Part shown: in pieces, positions 24,503-33,108 of the stretch
Position numbering within the stretch: the stretch's first letter is position 1
Layout of the letters: each line of letters starts with the position of its first letter
Source: Elusimicrobium sp. An273
GTDB lineage: Bacteria > Elusimicrobiota > Elusimicrobia > Elusimicrobiales > Elusimicrobiaceae
Assembly (NCBI RefSeq): GCF_002159705.1
Contig: NZ_NFJD01000002.1
Coordinates: forward strand, 248,001 to 312,000
Direction of reading: 5' to 3'
DNA length: 64,000 bases
Made by a program: the position numbers and the translations under genes
The notes under the pieces: model-generated
What the model saw: the letters and a program-made list of their open reading frames with translations, nothing else
Told to the model about the DNA's origin: nothing
Database searches by the model: none

Positions 24503-27112
24503 TTATACGATGCGGCTGATAAACGCCAGCAACGTAACCGGCAGGGGATCGGTCTGTTTGAACAAGACCGAAGGCACCAACGAATGCGTGCCGGAAAGCG
24601 CCAGCACATAATCCTTGGTTTGCAGGGCGATAGGGGTATTAAAATTTTCCGTACCGCGCTGAATAATGTCATTTAAAGGCCCGTTTTCCGTGCCTACTTG
24701 GCCGCCGCGGCTGTCCAGCATTTTAACCGTAACGGAGACAAGCCGCCGCAGCCGGTCTTGCGCGGTGCCGTCGGAGCGGTCAAAGGCGGCAGGCAGGGTT
24801 TGCAGTTCGGCCTCATACGAAAGCCCCGCATGCACGCAATTCATCGGGCGCGGCAGGATAATTTTTCCGCTCCGTACCACCAGCCCCGCCAACGGGCTGC
24901 CGTCCGCCAGCACGCCCACTTCTTTTCCTTCCAAATGTTCCAGCCCGTCCAGCTCCGAGAAAGCCGTCTCGCTCTTGCGGGAAACGGCCGCATCCAAAAA
25001 CAGCTGGTCTTCCGGCGCCTTGCTGGCCAAACGCTGTACCAAGCGTTCAATAAAATACTGCCCGTCCCGTTCCACCGCAAACCAAATTTCGTCGTAGCCG
25101 CGGTTGGGAATGGTGCAGATGCTTCGGTATTTGCCCTGCGTATCGTGGCGGCTCCACGCGCAGACATTTTGCTCCGCCAAATAGGTCAGCACGGCCAGGG
25201 TGCCGTCGTCCAGCACGCACCAAATCAGGTTATCGGGTTCCTGTTGGTAGCAAATCTCGCGGATTTCGCGGTTAAAAAAGATATGCTTGGCATACAGCGT
25301 CAAATCGTTGCTGGTGTAGGAGGCGGAATTGTAGTCGTAATAAAAATCCCGCAGCACGCCGCCGCGCGCCTGCACATACAGGGCTTTGTTGCCCACCATC
25401 ACCGGGGCGGTGCGGCTGGCGCCGCGTTCGCTTTGCTGCTGCACTTGGATGTTGTAAGGCGTCAGCGCGCCGGAACTGCTGATCGTCCACTCGCTGCCGG
25501 CGGTAAACACCAGCAGTTTATTGGACACCGCCACCGAATGAATGGCGTTTAATTTTTTGCCTGAAAGATTGACGCTGATCGAGTCGGAATCCTCCAGGGT
25601 ATTGCGGGCGTGGCCAAAGTCGGAATAGGCTCCGGTTTTGGAAAACCAAATGGTCTGCGCCTCGGCCTGCGTGCCGGCCAAGCCCAGGCGGTCTTGGTAA
25701 AAAAACACGCAAGACGGATATCCCGCCGCCGGGCTAAAAGAGCCTTCGGCCCATTCGTCCGTCCACTCGTCCGAGCCAAACGGCCGTTCCACTTCCACCA
25801 CCACTTTTTGCCCGTTTACGAAATCTTTCACGACAAAAATCCCCTCTTGCCGGAAGGAATCCGCCTGCAGTTCAAACCCCGCCTCCCCGCTGATTTGGCG
25901 GGCCGTCAGGCGCAGGTAATACAAACTGTTTTGGTCATCCAGCTGGCCAAAGGTGTTGAGGTTTTCGTCCCCGGTTTCGCGCGAGAAAAATTTGATGGTT
26001 TCCCACGTTTTTCCCATATCGCCAGACATTTCCAACTCCAGTTTTCCCGTCCACTCGCCGGTGGTGCGCAGTTTCCAGTCGCCCCCGCTTTTGACAGACG
26101 CGGAGCTGTCTTCATACCCCAGCGTTCCGGTAAGCATTTGGCTGGGCACTTTGTGCGTCAAGGCGAAACGTCCGCCCACGTGGCCCGGTTTAAAGCACTC
26201 AAAATCGCTTTCCAGCTGGTATTGGTTTTCGCCTTGGGAAATCAGCTGGCCTTTATTGGAGCCGCCGCTTAACGTTTGGGTAAACGAAATTACGGGCGGG
26301 CGCAGCAGGCCGTCGTGAAAGTTGATGACCAGCTGTTTGCCGTTGCAGTCGCCCCCCGTATCTTTGGGCGATTCTATTTTCACCAATCCCCCCAAGTTGT
26401 AGGCTTTGTAGCCGGCGGCTTCAAACGAACGGTTAAAATACGTTACCATCAGCCCTACGTCCAACCCGAAATCCGGCCCCACGAAGAAACGTACCCCGTC
26501 AAAATACACAAACGCCACCATATTGGGGTAAGAAATCGGCAAGAACGAAAGCGTCGCGCTTACGCCTACGGATTCCTCGGTTTCTTGGTGCAGAACGGCG
26601 CGCATTTTTTTTGTTTTGTCGCTGTTTGCCAGCATAAACGGCCCGTATTTAATCGGCACGTCCGTAAACTCAAACAACCCGCTTTCTACCCGGCGCAGCT
26701 GCTTGGGCGGATATTGCGGGTGGGTTAAAAAGAGGGTCTGGTCGTACTGGGTGTAATTCAGGTAGCGCACGTCATACGCTTCGTAAGGGGTTTCTATTTC
26801 ATACGGCTGTCCGTCCGCCGACGAAATCCGCCCGCCGGAAGCATATACCCGCAAGTAATGTTCCCCCAGCTCCAGTACGTAGGCTTCCTCTTCCCCCAAT
26901 ACAAAAGGAATGATGCGGCAGTCCTTTTGCTCGTATTTGGCCTGCCCCATAAACAGGGTGCCGGGGCGGTTGGAGGCTCCGCCTTGGGGATGAATGTAAA
27001 AATTGCGGACGGTTTTTAACCAAGAAGCATAGGCCGCGCTGTCGGCCCGGCCGTGCAAAGCGGGGCTGATTTCCCCCCCGGAAAAAGACGGTTGCAAGTA
27101 ATGAATCGGCAT
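24503..27112 (-). CDS. Tail tubular protein B (gp12-like, tail nozzle)
   Basis: 869 residues, beta-rich. The opening MPIHYLQPSFSGGEISPALH, followed by RNFYIHPQGGASNRPGTLF, is the usual start of podoviral tail-nozzle proteins, and CVFFYQDRLGLAGTQAEAQT with IWFSKTGAYSDFG is a second hallmark. Six copies would form the tail tube tip. It shares one base with the end of the tail tubular A gene, the normal T7-type pairing. Confidence 0.88.
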   Translation of the reverse strand: MPIHYLQPSFSGGEISPALHGRADSAAYASWLKTVRNFYIHPQGGASNRPGTLFMGQAKYEQKDCRIIPFVLGEEEAYVLELGEHYLRVYASGGRISSADGQPYEIETPYEAYDVRYLNYTQYDQTLFLTHPQYPPKQLRRVESGLFEFTDVPIKYGPFMLANSDKTKKMRAVLHQETEESVGVSATLSFLPISYPNMVAFVYFDGVRFFVGPDFGLDVGLMVTYFNRSFEAAGYKAYNLGGLVKIESPKDTGGDCNGKQLVINFHDGLLRPPVISFTQTLSGGSNKGQLISQGENQYQLESDFECFKPGHVGGRFALTHKVPSQMLTGTLGYEDSSASVKSGGDWKLRTTGEWTGKLELEMSGDMGKTWETIKFFSRETGDENLNTFGQLDDQNSLYYLRLTARQISGEAGFELQADSFRQEGIFVVKDFVNGQKVVVEVERPFGSDEWTDEWAEGSFSPAAGYPSCVFFYQDRLGLAGTQAEAQTIWFSKTGAYSDFGHARNTLEDSDSISVNLSGKKLNAIHSVAVSNKLLVFTAGSEWTISSSGALTPYNIQVQQQSERGASRTAPVMVGNKALYVQARGGVLRDFYYDYNSASYTSNDLTLYAKHIFFNREIREICYQQEPDNLIWCVLDDGTLAVLTYLAEQNVCAWSRHDTQGKYRSICTIPNRGYDEIWFAVERDGQYFIERLVQRLASKAPEDQLFLDAAVSRKSETAFSELDGLEHLEGKEVGVLADGSPLAGLVVRSGKIILPRPMNCVHAGLSYEAELQTLPAAFDRSDGTAQDRLRRLVSVTVKMLDSRGGQVGTENGPLNDIIQRGTENFNTPIALQTKDYVLALSGTHSLVPSVLFKQTDPLPVTLLAFISRIV

Positions 27113-27699
27113 CAGCGCACCTCGGTAAACGCGTCGGAAGCGTCGGCGCGGGTAAAGTTTTCCGTCATGTTGCTGCGCCGGGCTTCATCTAAGCTAAGGG
27201 TATATTTTTGCAGCAGTTGGCTAGCCAGGGCGGAATCCCCCGTCAGGGCAATGGCCAAATCACACGCCAGTGCCAGCGAAAAAGACTTTACAAACGCCGG
27301 ATCAAACAAATTTTCATCCAAAATCCGCCGGGTATATTCGGCATAGGCGCGCTCGGCCGGCACTTCCAGCACGCGGCAGTGCAAATCGGTGCGGAACACC
27401 TCCCGGAATTTGAGCGCCTTCACAGCCTGTTCCGGCACAAATACGCGCCGCACAAATAACGCCTCCGCCGGGTACTTATAAATACAGCGCCCCGGCGCTT
27501 CCTGCGGTTTTTCAATCAATACCAGCGGCTCCTCTGCCCCGGCAAATGCCCAATTATGGGTACGGAGCACCTCATCGCGCACCGGTTCATAAAACAAATT
27601 AAGCCGCCGAGCCTTTTCGTCATCTTGTTCCAATGAAGATATAGGAGCTTGGCCTAACTGTGCCAAAGCCAAATTACAGATGGTTATTTTGGATATCAT
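27112..27699 (-). CDS. Tail tubular protein A (gp11-like, gatekeeper)
   Basis: 195 residues. ICNLALAQLGQAPISSLEQDD and LFYEPVRDEVLRTHNWAFA are the family signature blocks of podoviral gp11-type adaptor proteins that join portal and nozzle. It is the first gene after the AT-rich gap and its ATG (27699) is preceded by AGGAGATAAAA. Confidence 0.9.
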   Translation of the reverse strand: MISKITICNLALAQLGQAPISSLEQDDEKARRLNLFYEPVRDEVLRTHNWAFAGAEEPLVLIEKPQEAPGRCIYKYPAEALFVRRVFVPEQAVKALKFREVFRTDLHCRVLEVPAERAYAEYTRRILDENLFDPAFVKSFSLALACDLAIALTGDSALASQLLQKYTLSLDEARRSNMTENFTRADASDAFTEVR

Positions 27700-27728
27700 T
27701 TTTATCTCCTATTTTATTTTTATATAAA

Positions 27729-27764
27729 TTTTAAGTATTTTTTATTTTATACATCAACGTTTAA
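27729..27764. repeat. Copy 1 of an imperfect direct repeat in the AT-rich island
   Basis: TTTAAGTATTTTT followed by ATTTT-ACATC-AC-TTTAA is repeated about 206 nt further on (27935-27967) with a few differences over 33-36 nt. Confidence 0.6.
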
Positions 27765-27934
27765 TACCTGTTTTTTAAAGTTATTTTTATACTATTATTT
27801 TATTTATTCTTATTTTTTAATAATTTTTATTTTTAATATATATTTTACAGTGAACTGAAATTTAAATATTTTGCACTGATTTATAAAGTTTATTTTGTTA
27901 TTATTTTTAATGTTATTTTTAAAAATACTTATTA

Positions 27935-27967
27935 TTTAAGTATTTTTATTTTTACATCTACTTTTAA
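27935..27967. repeat. Copy 2 of the direct repeat; overlaps a 12-bp hairpin
   Basis: Second copy of the repeat at 27729-27764. Its 5' end forms the right arm of the TAAAAATACTTA / TAAGTATTTTTA hairpin (27920-27948). Confidence 0.6.
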
Positions 27968-28332
27968 CAATCAAAAATCAAAACCATATTTCGTTTTTTA
28001 AAAAACAAAAACAGTTGTTAGATGTTTCCTTTGTTAGGCCAAATAAAAAGCCCTATACGCATGCAGGTTGACCCGTTCGTTTGGGATTCTGGCTACGCGG
28101 ATGGGTAAAAAAGAGGCCGTTATCCTAAAAATCTCCCTTTTCAGCCCAATTTAAGCGGAACAGCGACAGCAAAATGGCTTTTTTAGCCCTCTTTTGAGCA
28201 AAAACCCCTCTTATTTCGGCTTTTGGGAAGGGGGCGGCGTCTTTACTTGCGAAAAAGCAGAAAAAACAGCCTGAAAAACGCTGGCGGCCAGGTTGGAATC
28301 GTAAAAAAAGAGGAAGCAGCGGTTGGGGCAAC

Positions 28333-28369
28333 CGGCCGGGCGGGGGATGAGTGCCGCCCGGCCGTTTTT
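28333..28369 (+). terminator. Plus-oriented GC-rich terminator inside a minus-strand operon
   Basis: An 11-bp perfect stem (CGGCCGGGCGG / CCGCCCGGCCG, 10-nt loop) followed on the plus strand by TTTTT. No T run exists on the minus side, so it should stop a plus-strand transcript although every gene nearby is on the minus strand. Confidence 0.7.
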
Positions 28370-28406
28370 GGCAAGGAATCCTTTCCCTGCCCCCCAGACT
28401 ACCAGA

Positions 28407-28790
28407 CTAGTGCATATCTACGCCATCGGTCAGAAAGCAGGAAAGCTTGCCTGCCGTACCCGAACCGCTGACGGTATAATACGCCCGTAAAAAGCGCTTG
28501 GCGCCGTTGGGCAGAACGACGGCAAACAGATTTTTGACGCTTTGCAGATCGGCCAAGGCAAACGTAACGGCCATCAGCTCCTGCGCGGCGGAAAAATCGG
28601 CCGTATCATCCGTTTGCAGCGACACCTTTACCTGGGTTACCCCGCTAAACGCTTCATCGGTGCGGCAGACCGCAAACAAAGCACCCGGCACGGCGTTTGA
28701 GGCGGCGCCCAAATCAAGGATATTTTCGGACGCGGCCGTAGCGGCAACCGCCTGCTTGTCGGACATCATGGCATTTTGATCAAGTAACAT
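28407..28790 (-). CDS. Capsid cement protein, Bbp16-like
   Basis: 127 residues beginning MLLDQNAMMSDKQAVAATAAS, then NILDLGA and a beta-rich body (VKVSLQTDDTADFSAAQELM). This matches the look and position of the Bordetella phage BPP-1 cement protein Bbp16, which decorates and stabilises the capsid. It directly follows the major capsid gene. AGGAGG is 4 nt before the ATG. Confidence 0.82.
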   Translation of the reverse strand: MLLDQNAMMSDKQAVAATAASENILDLGAASNAVPGALFAVCRTDEAFSGVTQVKVSLQTDDTADFSAAQELMAVTFALADLQSVKNLFAVVLPNGAKRFLRAYYTVSGSGTAGKLSCFLTDGVDMH

Positions 28791-28798
28791 AGTTCCTC

Positions 28799-29776
28799 CT
28801 ATTTCACCACATCTTCGGTGTCGGTAATCGCATCGCAGATGTGCACCGGGATTTCGTTAAACGTCATCAGCGGGCGGGACGTAATCTGATCCGGCGTGTA
28901 CTGCACGTTGGTGCGGTTGCTGGTCAGCTTTCTAAGGGCTGCCTTGACGGTGCGGTTCATATACCACACGGGTTTGCCCATAGACAGGCTTTGAATGCGT
29001 TCTTCCAATTCGCACATTTGGTCAATCAAGTCCGCGGGCACATTCGTCACGTCAATGTTGCAAATGCGGCCGGCGTATCTCCAGTCCTGCACCGCCAGCC
29101 CCAGCTTCCATTCAAAGTATTCTTTATAAGCCGGGTATTCGTTGCCGTCGGCGTCCACATGGTTTACCAGGCCGTAGTCCACGCGTTGGATGCCGGCTTT
29201 GGAACCTTTGGGGAAGAACGTGAACACTTTGTCGGTATCCCAGACCACGAGGTAAATCGAGGAGTTTTGCCCTTCGGTTTCTCCGCCGGCGTCAATGACG
29301 TTGCGGGAGCTTTCGGCCCCGTCCAGTTCGCAGTAGCGCGCGGCCAAGCCCGTAAAGCGTTCCGGGTGCTGCCCGGCATTGCCGTAGATCAGGTTGGACG
29401 CCATGGTGTTGGACATACCGGCGATAATCGCGCGGGACTGCCCGGTGCGCACGGCTTCCACATGGCCGCCTTTTTCGGCCACCAGTTTATCCACTACGGA
29501 ATAGGCCGACAAGGTGCCATACGATTCCACCACCACTTTGGTCGTGGCTTTGGCGGGTTCAATGCCCTGATAGGCGCGGCGCCACGTGCCTTCGGGAATG
29601 CCGGTGCGTACGGCGTATTCGTGGCCGCTGTCCAACGAGCTTTCGGTTACCAGGGCATCGGCGATGATGTCGTTGGACTGGCTTAATACCTCGGCAATGG
29701 CCAGCTCTTGGCCGGAGGGATCAAATTGTTTGGCGTAATCCACCAAACTGTAATGTTTGTCAGCAATAATTGCCAT
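28799..29776 (-). CDS. Major capsid protein (Bbp17-like, HK97 fold)
   Basis: 325 residues. ALVTESSLDSGHEYAVRTGI, PEGTWRRAYQGIEPAKATT and GKPVWYMNRTVKAALRKL are typical blocks of BPP-1-type podoviral capsid proteins. No N-terminal delta domain is present, in keeping with a separate scaffold gene just upstream. AAGGAG precedes the ATG. It is expected to be the most abundant phage protein. Confidence 0.9.
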   Translation of the reverse strand: MAIIADKHYSLVDYAKQFDPSGQELAIAEVLSQSNDIIADALVTESSLDSGHEYAVRTGIPEGTWRRAYQGIEPAKATTKVVVESYGTLSAYSVVDKLVAEKGGHVEAVRTGQSRAIIAGMSNTMASNLIYGNAGQHPERFTGLAARYCELDGAESSRNVIDAGGETEGQNSSIYLVVWDTDKVFTFFPKGSKAGIQRVDYGLVNHVDADGNEYPAYKEYFEWKLGLAVQDWRYAGRICNIDVTNVPADLIDQMCELEERIQSLSMGKPVWYMNRTVKAALRKLTSNRTNVQYTPDQITSRPLMTFNEIPVHICDAITDTEDVVK

Positions 29777-29786
29777 TTAATTCTCC

Positions 29787-30392
29787 TTAATTGTTTTTTC
29801 CGTACAACGCCTCGGCGAATGTTTTATCCTGCGGGGCGGCGGGTTTGCCGCCGGGCAAAACGTCTTCGCTGATACTTTTCCCGATCTCGTAAAAGGTACG
29901 GACAATGACGGGATGGTTCCCCAGCCCCGTGGCTTCCAACAGCCCGCGCAGTTCCGGGCCACCAAACGCGTCCGCCGCGCGCACCGCCAGCGAAATGACT
30001 TCGCCGCATTGGGCGCCGTAGAGCGCTTGGGTTTGTTCGGCCCACCGTTCCAGCAGTTGGCGTTTTTCTTCCGCGCCGTGCTGGGCGCCAGAGCGGACGA
30101 AGCGGGCTTCCAAATCAAGCAGTTTTTGCACCTGATCTTCGGAAAGGCCCATTTCCTGCGAAAGCGTTTTAAAATCTTCCAACGCCGCTTCCGGGAAGGA
30201 AACGTCCTCGGGCAGTTGTAAGTTGGGATAAGCCGCCGGGTCTGGGGCGGCGTCCGTCCGCGAGGTGTTCTGGTCAGGAGGGGTCTCCTCCCTGCCCGGA
30301 ACCGGGTCGGCCTGGGGCCGCGCGGACGGGGCGTTTAAATCGGATGGTTCTTGGGGGGCGGCTTGCGGGGCCGCCGTTTCGGCTGGGTTCAT
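29787..30392 (-). CDS. Capsid scaffolding protein
   Basis: 201 residues: a disordered Pro/Ala/Asp-rich first 75 residues, then helices (FPEAALEDFKTLSQEMGLSE, DQVQKLLDLEARFVRSGAQ) and a basic, Gly/Pro-containing C-terminus. Composition and position directly before the capsid gene fit a scaffold that is removed during maturation. AGGAGG stands 10 nt before the ATG, which overlaps the stop of the Bbp19-like gene by 4 nt. Confidence 0.78.
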   Translation of the reverse strand: MNPAETAAPQAAPQEPSDLNAPSARPQADPVPGREETPPDQNTSRTDAAPDPAAYPNLQLPEDVSFPEAALEDFKTLSQEMGLSEDQVQKLLDLEARFVRSGAQHGAEEKRQLLERWAEQTQALYGAQCGEVISLAVRAADAFGGPELRGLLEATGLGNHPVIVRTFYEIGKSISEDVLPGGKPAAPQDKTFAEALYGKNN

Positions 30393-30694
30393 GCGTTTAG
30401 TTCCTCCTGTTGGCGGTTAATTTCATTCTGCTCCGACTGCACCTGCGACAGGTATTCCCCCCGCATTTGCAGGTAGGCGGCAGGGGCGGCGTCCGTAATT
30501 TGCGCCAGCAGAAAAAGCCCTATGCTCTGCTGCCCGCAGTGAAATGCGGTGGCGTACGGATCGCCGGGGACGAAACCGTGCTGGCCGATTTGAGCCGCTT
30601 GCAAAATCCGCCACAGCAAACGGCGGCCCTGCACGGTTTTTAAGACGGCCTGCAAATCGCAGGCGTTGCGTTTTTTAAGTTGTTTTTCGTTCAT
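30389..30694 (-). CDS. Bbp19-like phage head protein
   Basis: 101 residues with DLQAVLKTVQGRRLLWRIL, then HGFVPGDPYATAFHCGQQSI and GLFLLAQI, the pattern of the Bbp19-type phage domain found between portal and scaffold in BPP-1-like phages. Its role in the head is not established. The ATG has no Shine-Dalgarno sequence; instead a 14-bp hairpin ends 11 nt upstream. Confidence 0.72.
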   Translation of the reverse strand: MNEKQLKKRNACDLQAVLKTVQGRRLLWRILQAAQIGQHGFVPGDPYATAFHCGQQSIGLFLLAQITDAAPAAYLQMRGEYLSQVQSEQNEINRQQEELNA

Positions 30695-30704
30695 AGGAAG
30701 GGTT

Positions 30705-30741
30705 GGAAAGAAAGACGGTTTCCGGAGCCGTCTTTCTTTCC
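30705..30741 (-). other. 14-bp perfect hairpin before the Bbp19-like gene
   Basis: GGAAAGAAAGACGG / CCGTCTTTCTTTCC with a 9-nt loop. There is no T run, so it is an mRNA structure rather than a terminator. It may replace the missing ribosome site or mark an RNase cleavage point. Confidence 0.7.
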
Positions 30742-30795
30742 CGTCCGCGCAGCGCTCGCTTATGTAGGCGCCTGCGGCGGAACCTTTAAATCGGG

Positions 30796-30829
30796 CGGAA
30801 AGGGCGCCGCGCCGGGCGGCGCCTTTCCG
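30796..30829 (-). other. Second hairpin between portal and Bbp19-like gene
   Basis: CGGAAAGGGCGCCGC pairs with GCGGCGCCTTTCCG, with one bulged G and a short loop. The arms share the GGAAAG motif with the hairpin at 30705. The 190-nt gap holds no gene. Confidence 0.6.
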
Positions 30830-30884
30830 TTCTGTGCCGGGCCGTACCGCTTATGAAGACGCGCCCGCAAGCACAGAGCCTCTT

Positions 30885-32486
30885 TTATTTTTCCGGAGAA
30901 GGGGCCGCCCCGGCTGCGGCGGGCGCCTGCGCCGCAGCCGCCAATTGCTGGGCCGCCTGCATGCGTTCGGCGCGGATTTGGCGGGTTTCCTGCTCGCTAC
31001 GTAACAGAGCAGGCGCCACTCCCAGCGTGGTAAGACCTTCTTCCAAGGCGCGGTCGTAATCTACGCGGTCTAACACTTCCGGCCGCGAGGCCGCCAAGGA
31101 AGCCGCATAATTAAGGCCCTTCACCAGGGCCGATAGTCCGGCCGCTTTTTGCGCTTGTGCAATCATAGACACGTATTCCACCTCCATCTCAAGTCCTTCA
31201 ATGCTCTGGGGCGGCGGCGGCAATAAGCCTTGGCGGAACAACAGGTTAAACGCGCGGTCTATCAGCGGGTCTAAGAGTTCGTTTTTCAGCCGTTCCAGCA
31301 CCGGCCCCAATACAAGCAGCTTTTCCTGATGGCGTTCGGCCACTTCGGCGGCGGTCATATTGGAATAATTTTGCGTGGAAAGCATTAAAAACACGTCTGC
31401 AAAAAACTGGGCGCGGATGGTGTCGCGCACGCTTTGGATGGAAGCTTCCAGCGATTTTAAATCCGGCTGCACTTCATAGGCCGGCTTCACGGCGGCGTCC
31501 GTGGTGCCGTTGTAGCGGGTAATGCCGCCCGGCAGCAGGTTCACTTCCCCCTGCACGTTGGAAGAAACCATCATCGGCGGGTTGGTGCTTTTGTCCAAGG
31601 CGACGAGTTTTGTTTTCTGCATTTTTTGCAGCATTTTCACGTCGCCCAAGCACTTCCACCCCGGGCCGCGGCCGTAAACGTCGGAAGCGTTTTTCACTTC
31701 CCAGCGCGCCGCGATGACCGGAAATTCCCGGTAACCGCTTTGGCGCAGCAAATGGCCGTTGTCCGTTAAATACACGGACAGATAAGGCATATGCGCGCTG
31801 TCTTGGCGGGCGGGGTTTTGCGCCGGGTTGGGCAAAATCAAATGAATAATTTTATGCCAGCGGAAGGTGCGGTTTTCGTCGCACTCGCGGGCAACGGCCG
31901 GCGGCAGGTGCTCCGGGCCGAACGTATCTTTCATTTGCTCGGCCGTCATAAAAAATTCCCGCCCAAAACGGTTTACCCGGCCGGCGGCGTCGGTTCCCAA
32001 GGCGTATTCCCCAATGGTAAACGGACGGCAGCGGATGCCTTTTTGCGGGTCTTCTTCCACCAAAAACGCGGCCGTGCCGAATACGGAAATTTCCTGATAA
32101 AACCCGTGCAGCACGCTGTAGACGTTGCTCTTGGCAAACACGTCTTCCAAACGTTTTTTAATTTCAAACATCCACTCCCGCGCGCCGGGCAGGTTCATCA
32201 GTTCTTCGGGGGCAAGCGTGAGGTCAAACCAGCTGCGCGAGGGGCTGGTCAGCCCGCTCATCATGCCGGCGCACAGCACTTCCACCGCCAGGCACGGGTC
32301 GGAATCCAGCAGGGTTTTGTGGTCAATGCGGCGGCCTTGATTGGGGGTTTGCCCGTCAAAAAAGCCGCGGGTGGGCGCCAAATAAGCGCTGAGTTCTTTC
32401 CAAGCGGGCGTCCAGGAGGCGCGCTCGCTTTTCAGCTCGTCATAGAGGCGCAAATAATCGGTTGTTTGTTGTGTATTATGTTTCAT
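30885..32486 (-). CDS. Portal (head-tail connector) protein
   Basis: 533 residues of the podoviral head-tail connector type. YDELKSERASWTPAWKELSAYL, then GLTSPSRSWFDLTLAP and WKCLGDVKMLQKMQKTKL are the conserved blocks; the C-terminus is Ala-rich. Twelve copies form the ring through which DNA is packaged. The ATG lacks a ribosome site (GGACTCCCT precedes it), but family alignment supports this start. Its probable promoter lies 400 nt upstream. Confidence 0.92.
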   Translation of the reverse strand: MKHNTQQTTDYLRLYDELKSERASWTPAWKELSAYLAPTRGFFDGQTPNQGRRIDHKTLLDSDPCLAVEVLCAGMMSGLTSPSRSWFDLTLAPEELMNLPGAREWMFEIKKRLEDVFAKSNVYSVLHGFYQEISVFGTAAFLVEEDPQKGIRCRPFTIGEYALGTDAAGRVNRFGREFFMTAEQMKDTFGPEHLPPAVARECDENRTFRWHKIIHLILPNPAQNPARQDSAHMPYLSVYLTDNGHLLRQSGYREFPVIAARWEVKNASDVYGRGPGWKCLGDVKMLQKMQKTKLVALDKSTNPPMMVSSNVQGEVNLLPGGITRYNGTTDAAVKPAYEVQPDLKSLEASIQSVRDTIRAQFFADVFLMLSTQNYSNMTAAEVAERHQEKLLVLGPVLERLKNELLDPLIDRAFNLLFRQGLLPPPPQSIEGLEMEVEYVSMIAQAQKAAGLSALVKGLNYAASLAASRPEVLDRVDYDRALEEGLTTLGVAPALLRSEQETRQIRAERMQAAQQLAAAAQAPAAAGAAPSPEK

Positions 32487-32565
32487 AGGGAGTCCGAGAA
32501 ACCAAAAGAGGCGTGCGAAGAAAAAAGAAATTTACTAAGATAAAAGAAAGAAGGAGGGCTTTTTT

Positions 32566-32745
32566 ATGATGGGTATTATTACGATTTTGATTTTTGTAGT
32601 GTTGTTGGCGGTGCCGGGGTTTTACATCATTACCCGGAAAGTATTTCCGAAAGGAAGCAAAAAATCAGCGATGTGGATTTCTATTCTGCTGACGATTTTG
32701 TTGGTAGGAATTCTGGCGGCCGTAACGGCAACTACACCGGTATAA
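32566..32745 (+). CDS. Small two-helix membrane protein opposite to the phage operon
   Basis: 59 residues with two membrane helices (IITILIFVVLLAVPGFYII and SAMWISILLTILLVGILAAV) joined by the basic loop RKVFPKGSKK. AAGGAGGG lies 9 nt before the first ATG (a second ATG follows directly) and a terminator lies 24 nt after the stop, so it is a real unit despite its size. It has no family signature. Phage-encoded small membrane proteins of this shape often act in superinfection exclusion or as toxins or antiholins. Which applies here cannot be told. Confidence 0.72.
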   Translation: MMGIITILIFVVLLAVPGFYIITRKVFPKGSKKSAMWISILLTILLVGILAAVTATTPV

Positions 32746-32768
32746 CTGCAACGGCTTTTTAAAACATC

Positions 32769-32794
32769 CCCACCCCAAGCGGGTGGGTTTTTTT
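32769..32794 (+). terminator. Terminator of the small membrane-protein gene
   Basis: CCCACCC / GGGTGGG stem with a 5-nt loop and seven T. Confidence 0.85.
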
Positions 32795-32893
32795 ATGCAA
32801 AAAACAGCAGCGGATATATAAAATACAGCCGTCAAACCAAGAAACGAATCAAAATAAAGGAATTTACTGCGGTAGGATTACTTCTATTTCTTA

Positions 32894-32923
32894 ATTATAG
32901 CATAAAAATATGGGAGTTGTCAA
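32894..32923 (-). promoter_or_regulatory. Consensus promoter upstream of the portal-to-lysis operon
   Basis: On the minus strand: TTGACA, an 18-nt spacer ending ATGC, and TATAAT. It is the only strong promoter between the paralogue array and the portal gene. It would give a leader of about 400 nt that runs antisense to the small membrane-protein gene. Bases 32924-33108 hold no gene I can support. Confidence 0.75.
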
Positions 32924-33108
32924 GTAAAATTTCAAAACGAAGCCCAAAATTTATTTTCTCTTCTAAAATCAGCTAACAAGACAAGAAGCCAACGGGCAGG
33001 CAACCACCCGCGAGGGCAGGGCCCCTTAAAAAGCGGCATGAAAAGCATATTGTGGAAAGAAAGGATTCCCGTTTACAGGCGGTCAGACATCCGCAAGCCG
33101 CGGCCTTT

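Larger units (their letters stand above)
27700..28030 (-). other. Very AT-rich noncoding island in the phage late operon
   Basis: About 330 bases of roughly 85% A+T between cement and tail genes, in sharp contrast to the surrounding 50-55% GC. No ORF with a ribosome site is seen on either strand. It holds a perfect 12-bp inverted repeat (TAAAAATACTTA, 5-nt loop) at 27920-27948 and an imperfect direct repeat. It could be a late promoter/enhancer, a replication or packaging site, or a silencer target. The rest of the gap, 28031-28332, holds no gene I can support. Confidence 0.75.

Noticed and set aside
28125-28471. Small ORFs on both strands in the gap before the cement gene
   Set aside because: Low-complexity basic translations, no ribosome sites, and the plus-strand one is crossed by a terminator hairpin.
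28841-29686. 281-residue plus-strand ORF
   Set aside because: Exact antisense shadow of the major capsid gene with atypical His/Arg/Gly content.
30385-30398. Programmed frameshift between Bbp19-like protein and scaffold
   Set aside because: The 4-nt overlap is an ordinary start/stop coupling with its own AGGAGG site; no slippery heptamer is seen.
31791-32543. 250-residue plus-strand ORF
   Set aside because: Antisense shadow of the portal gene without a ribosome site.
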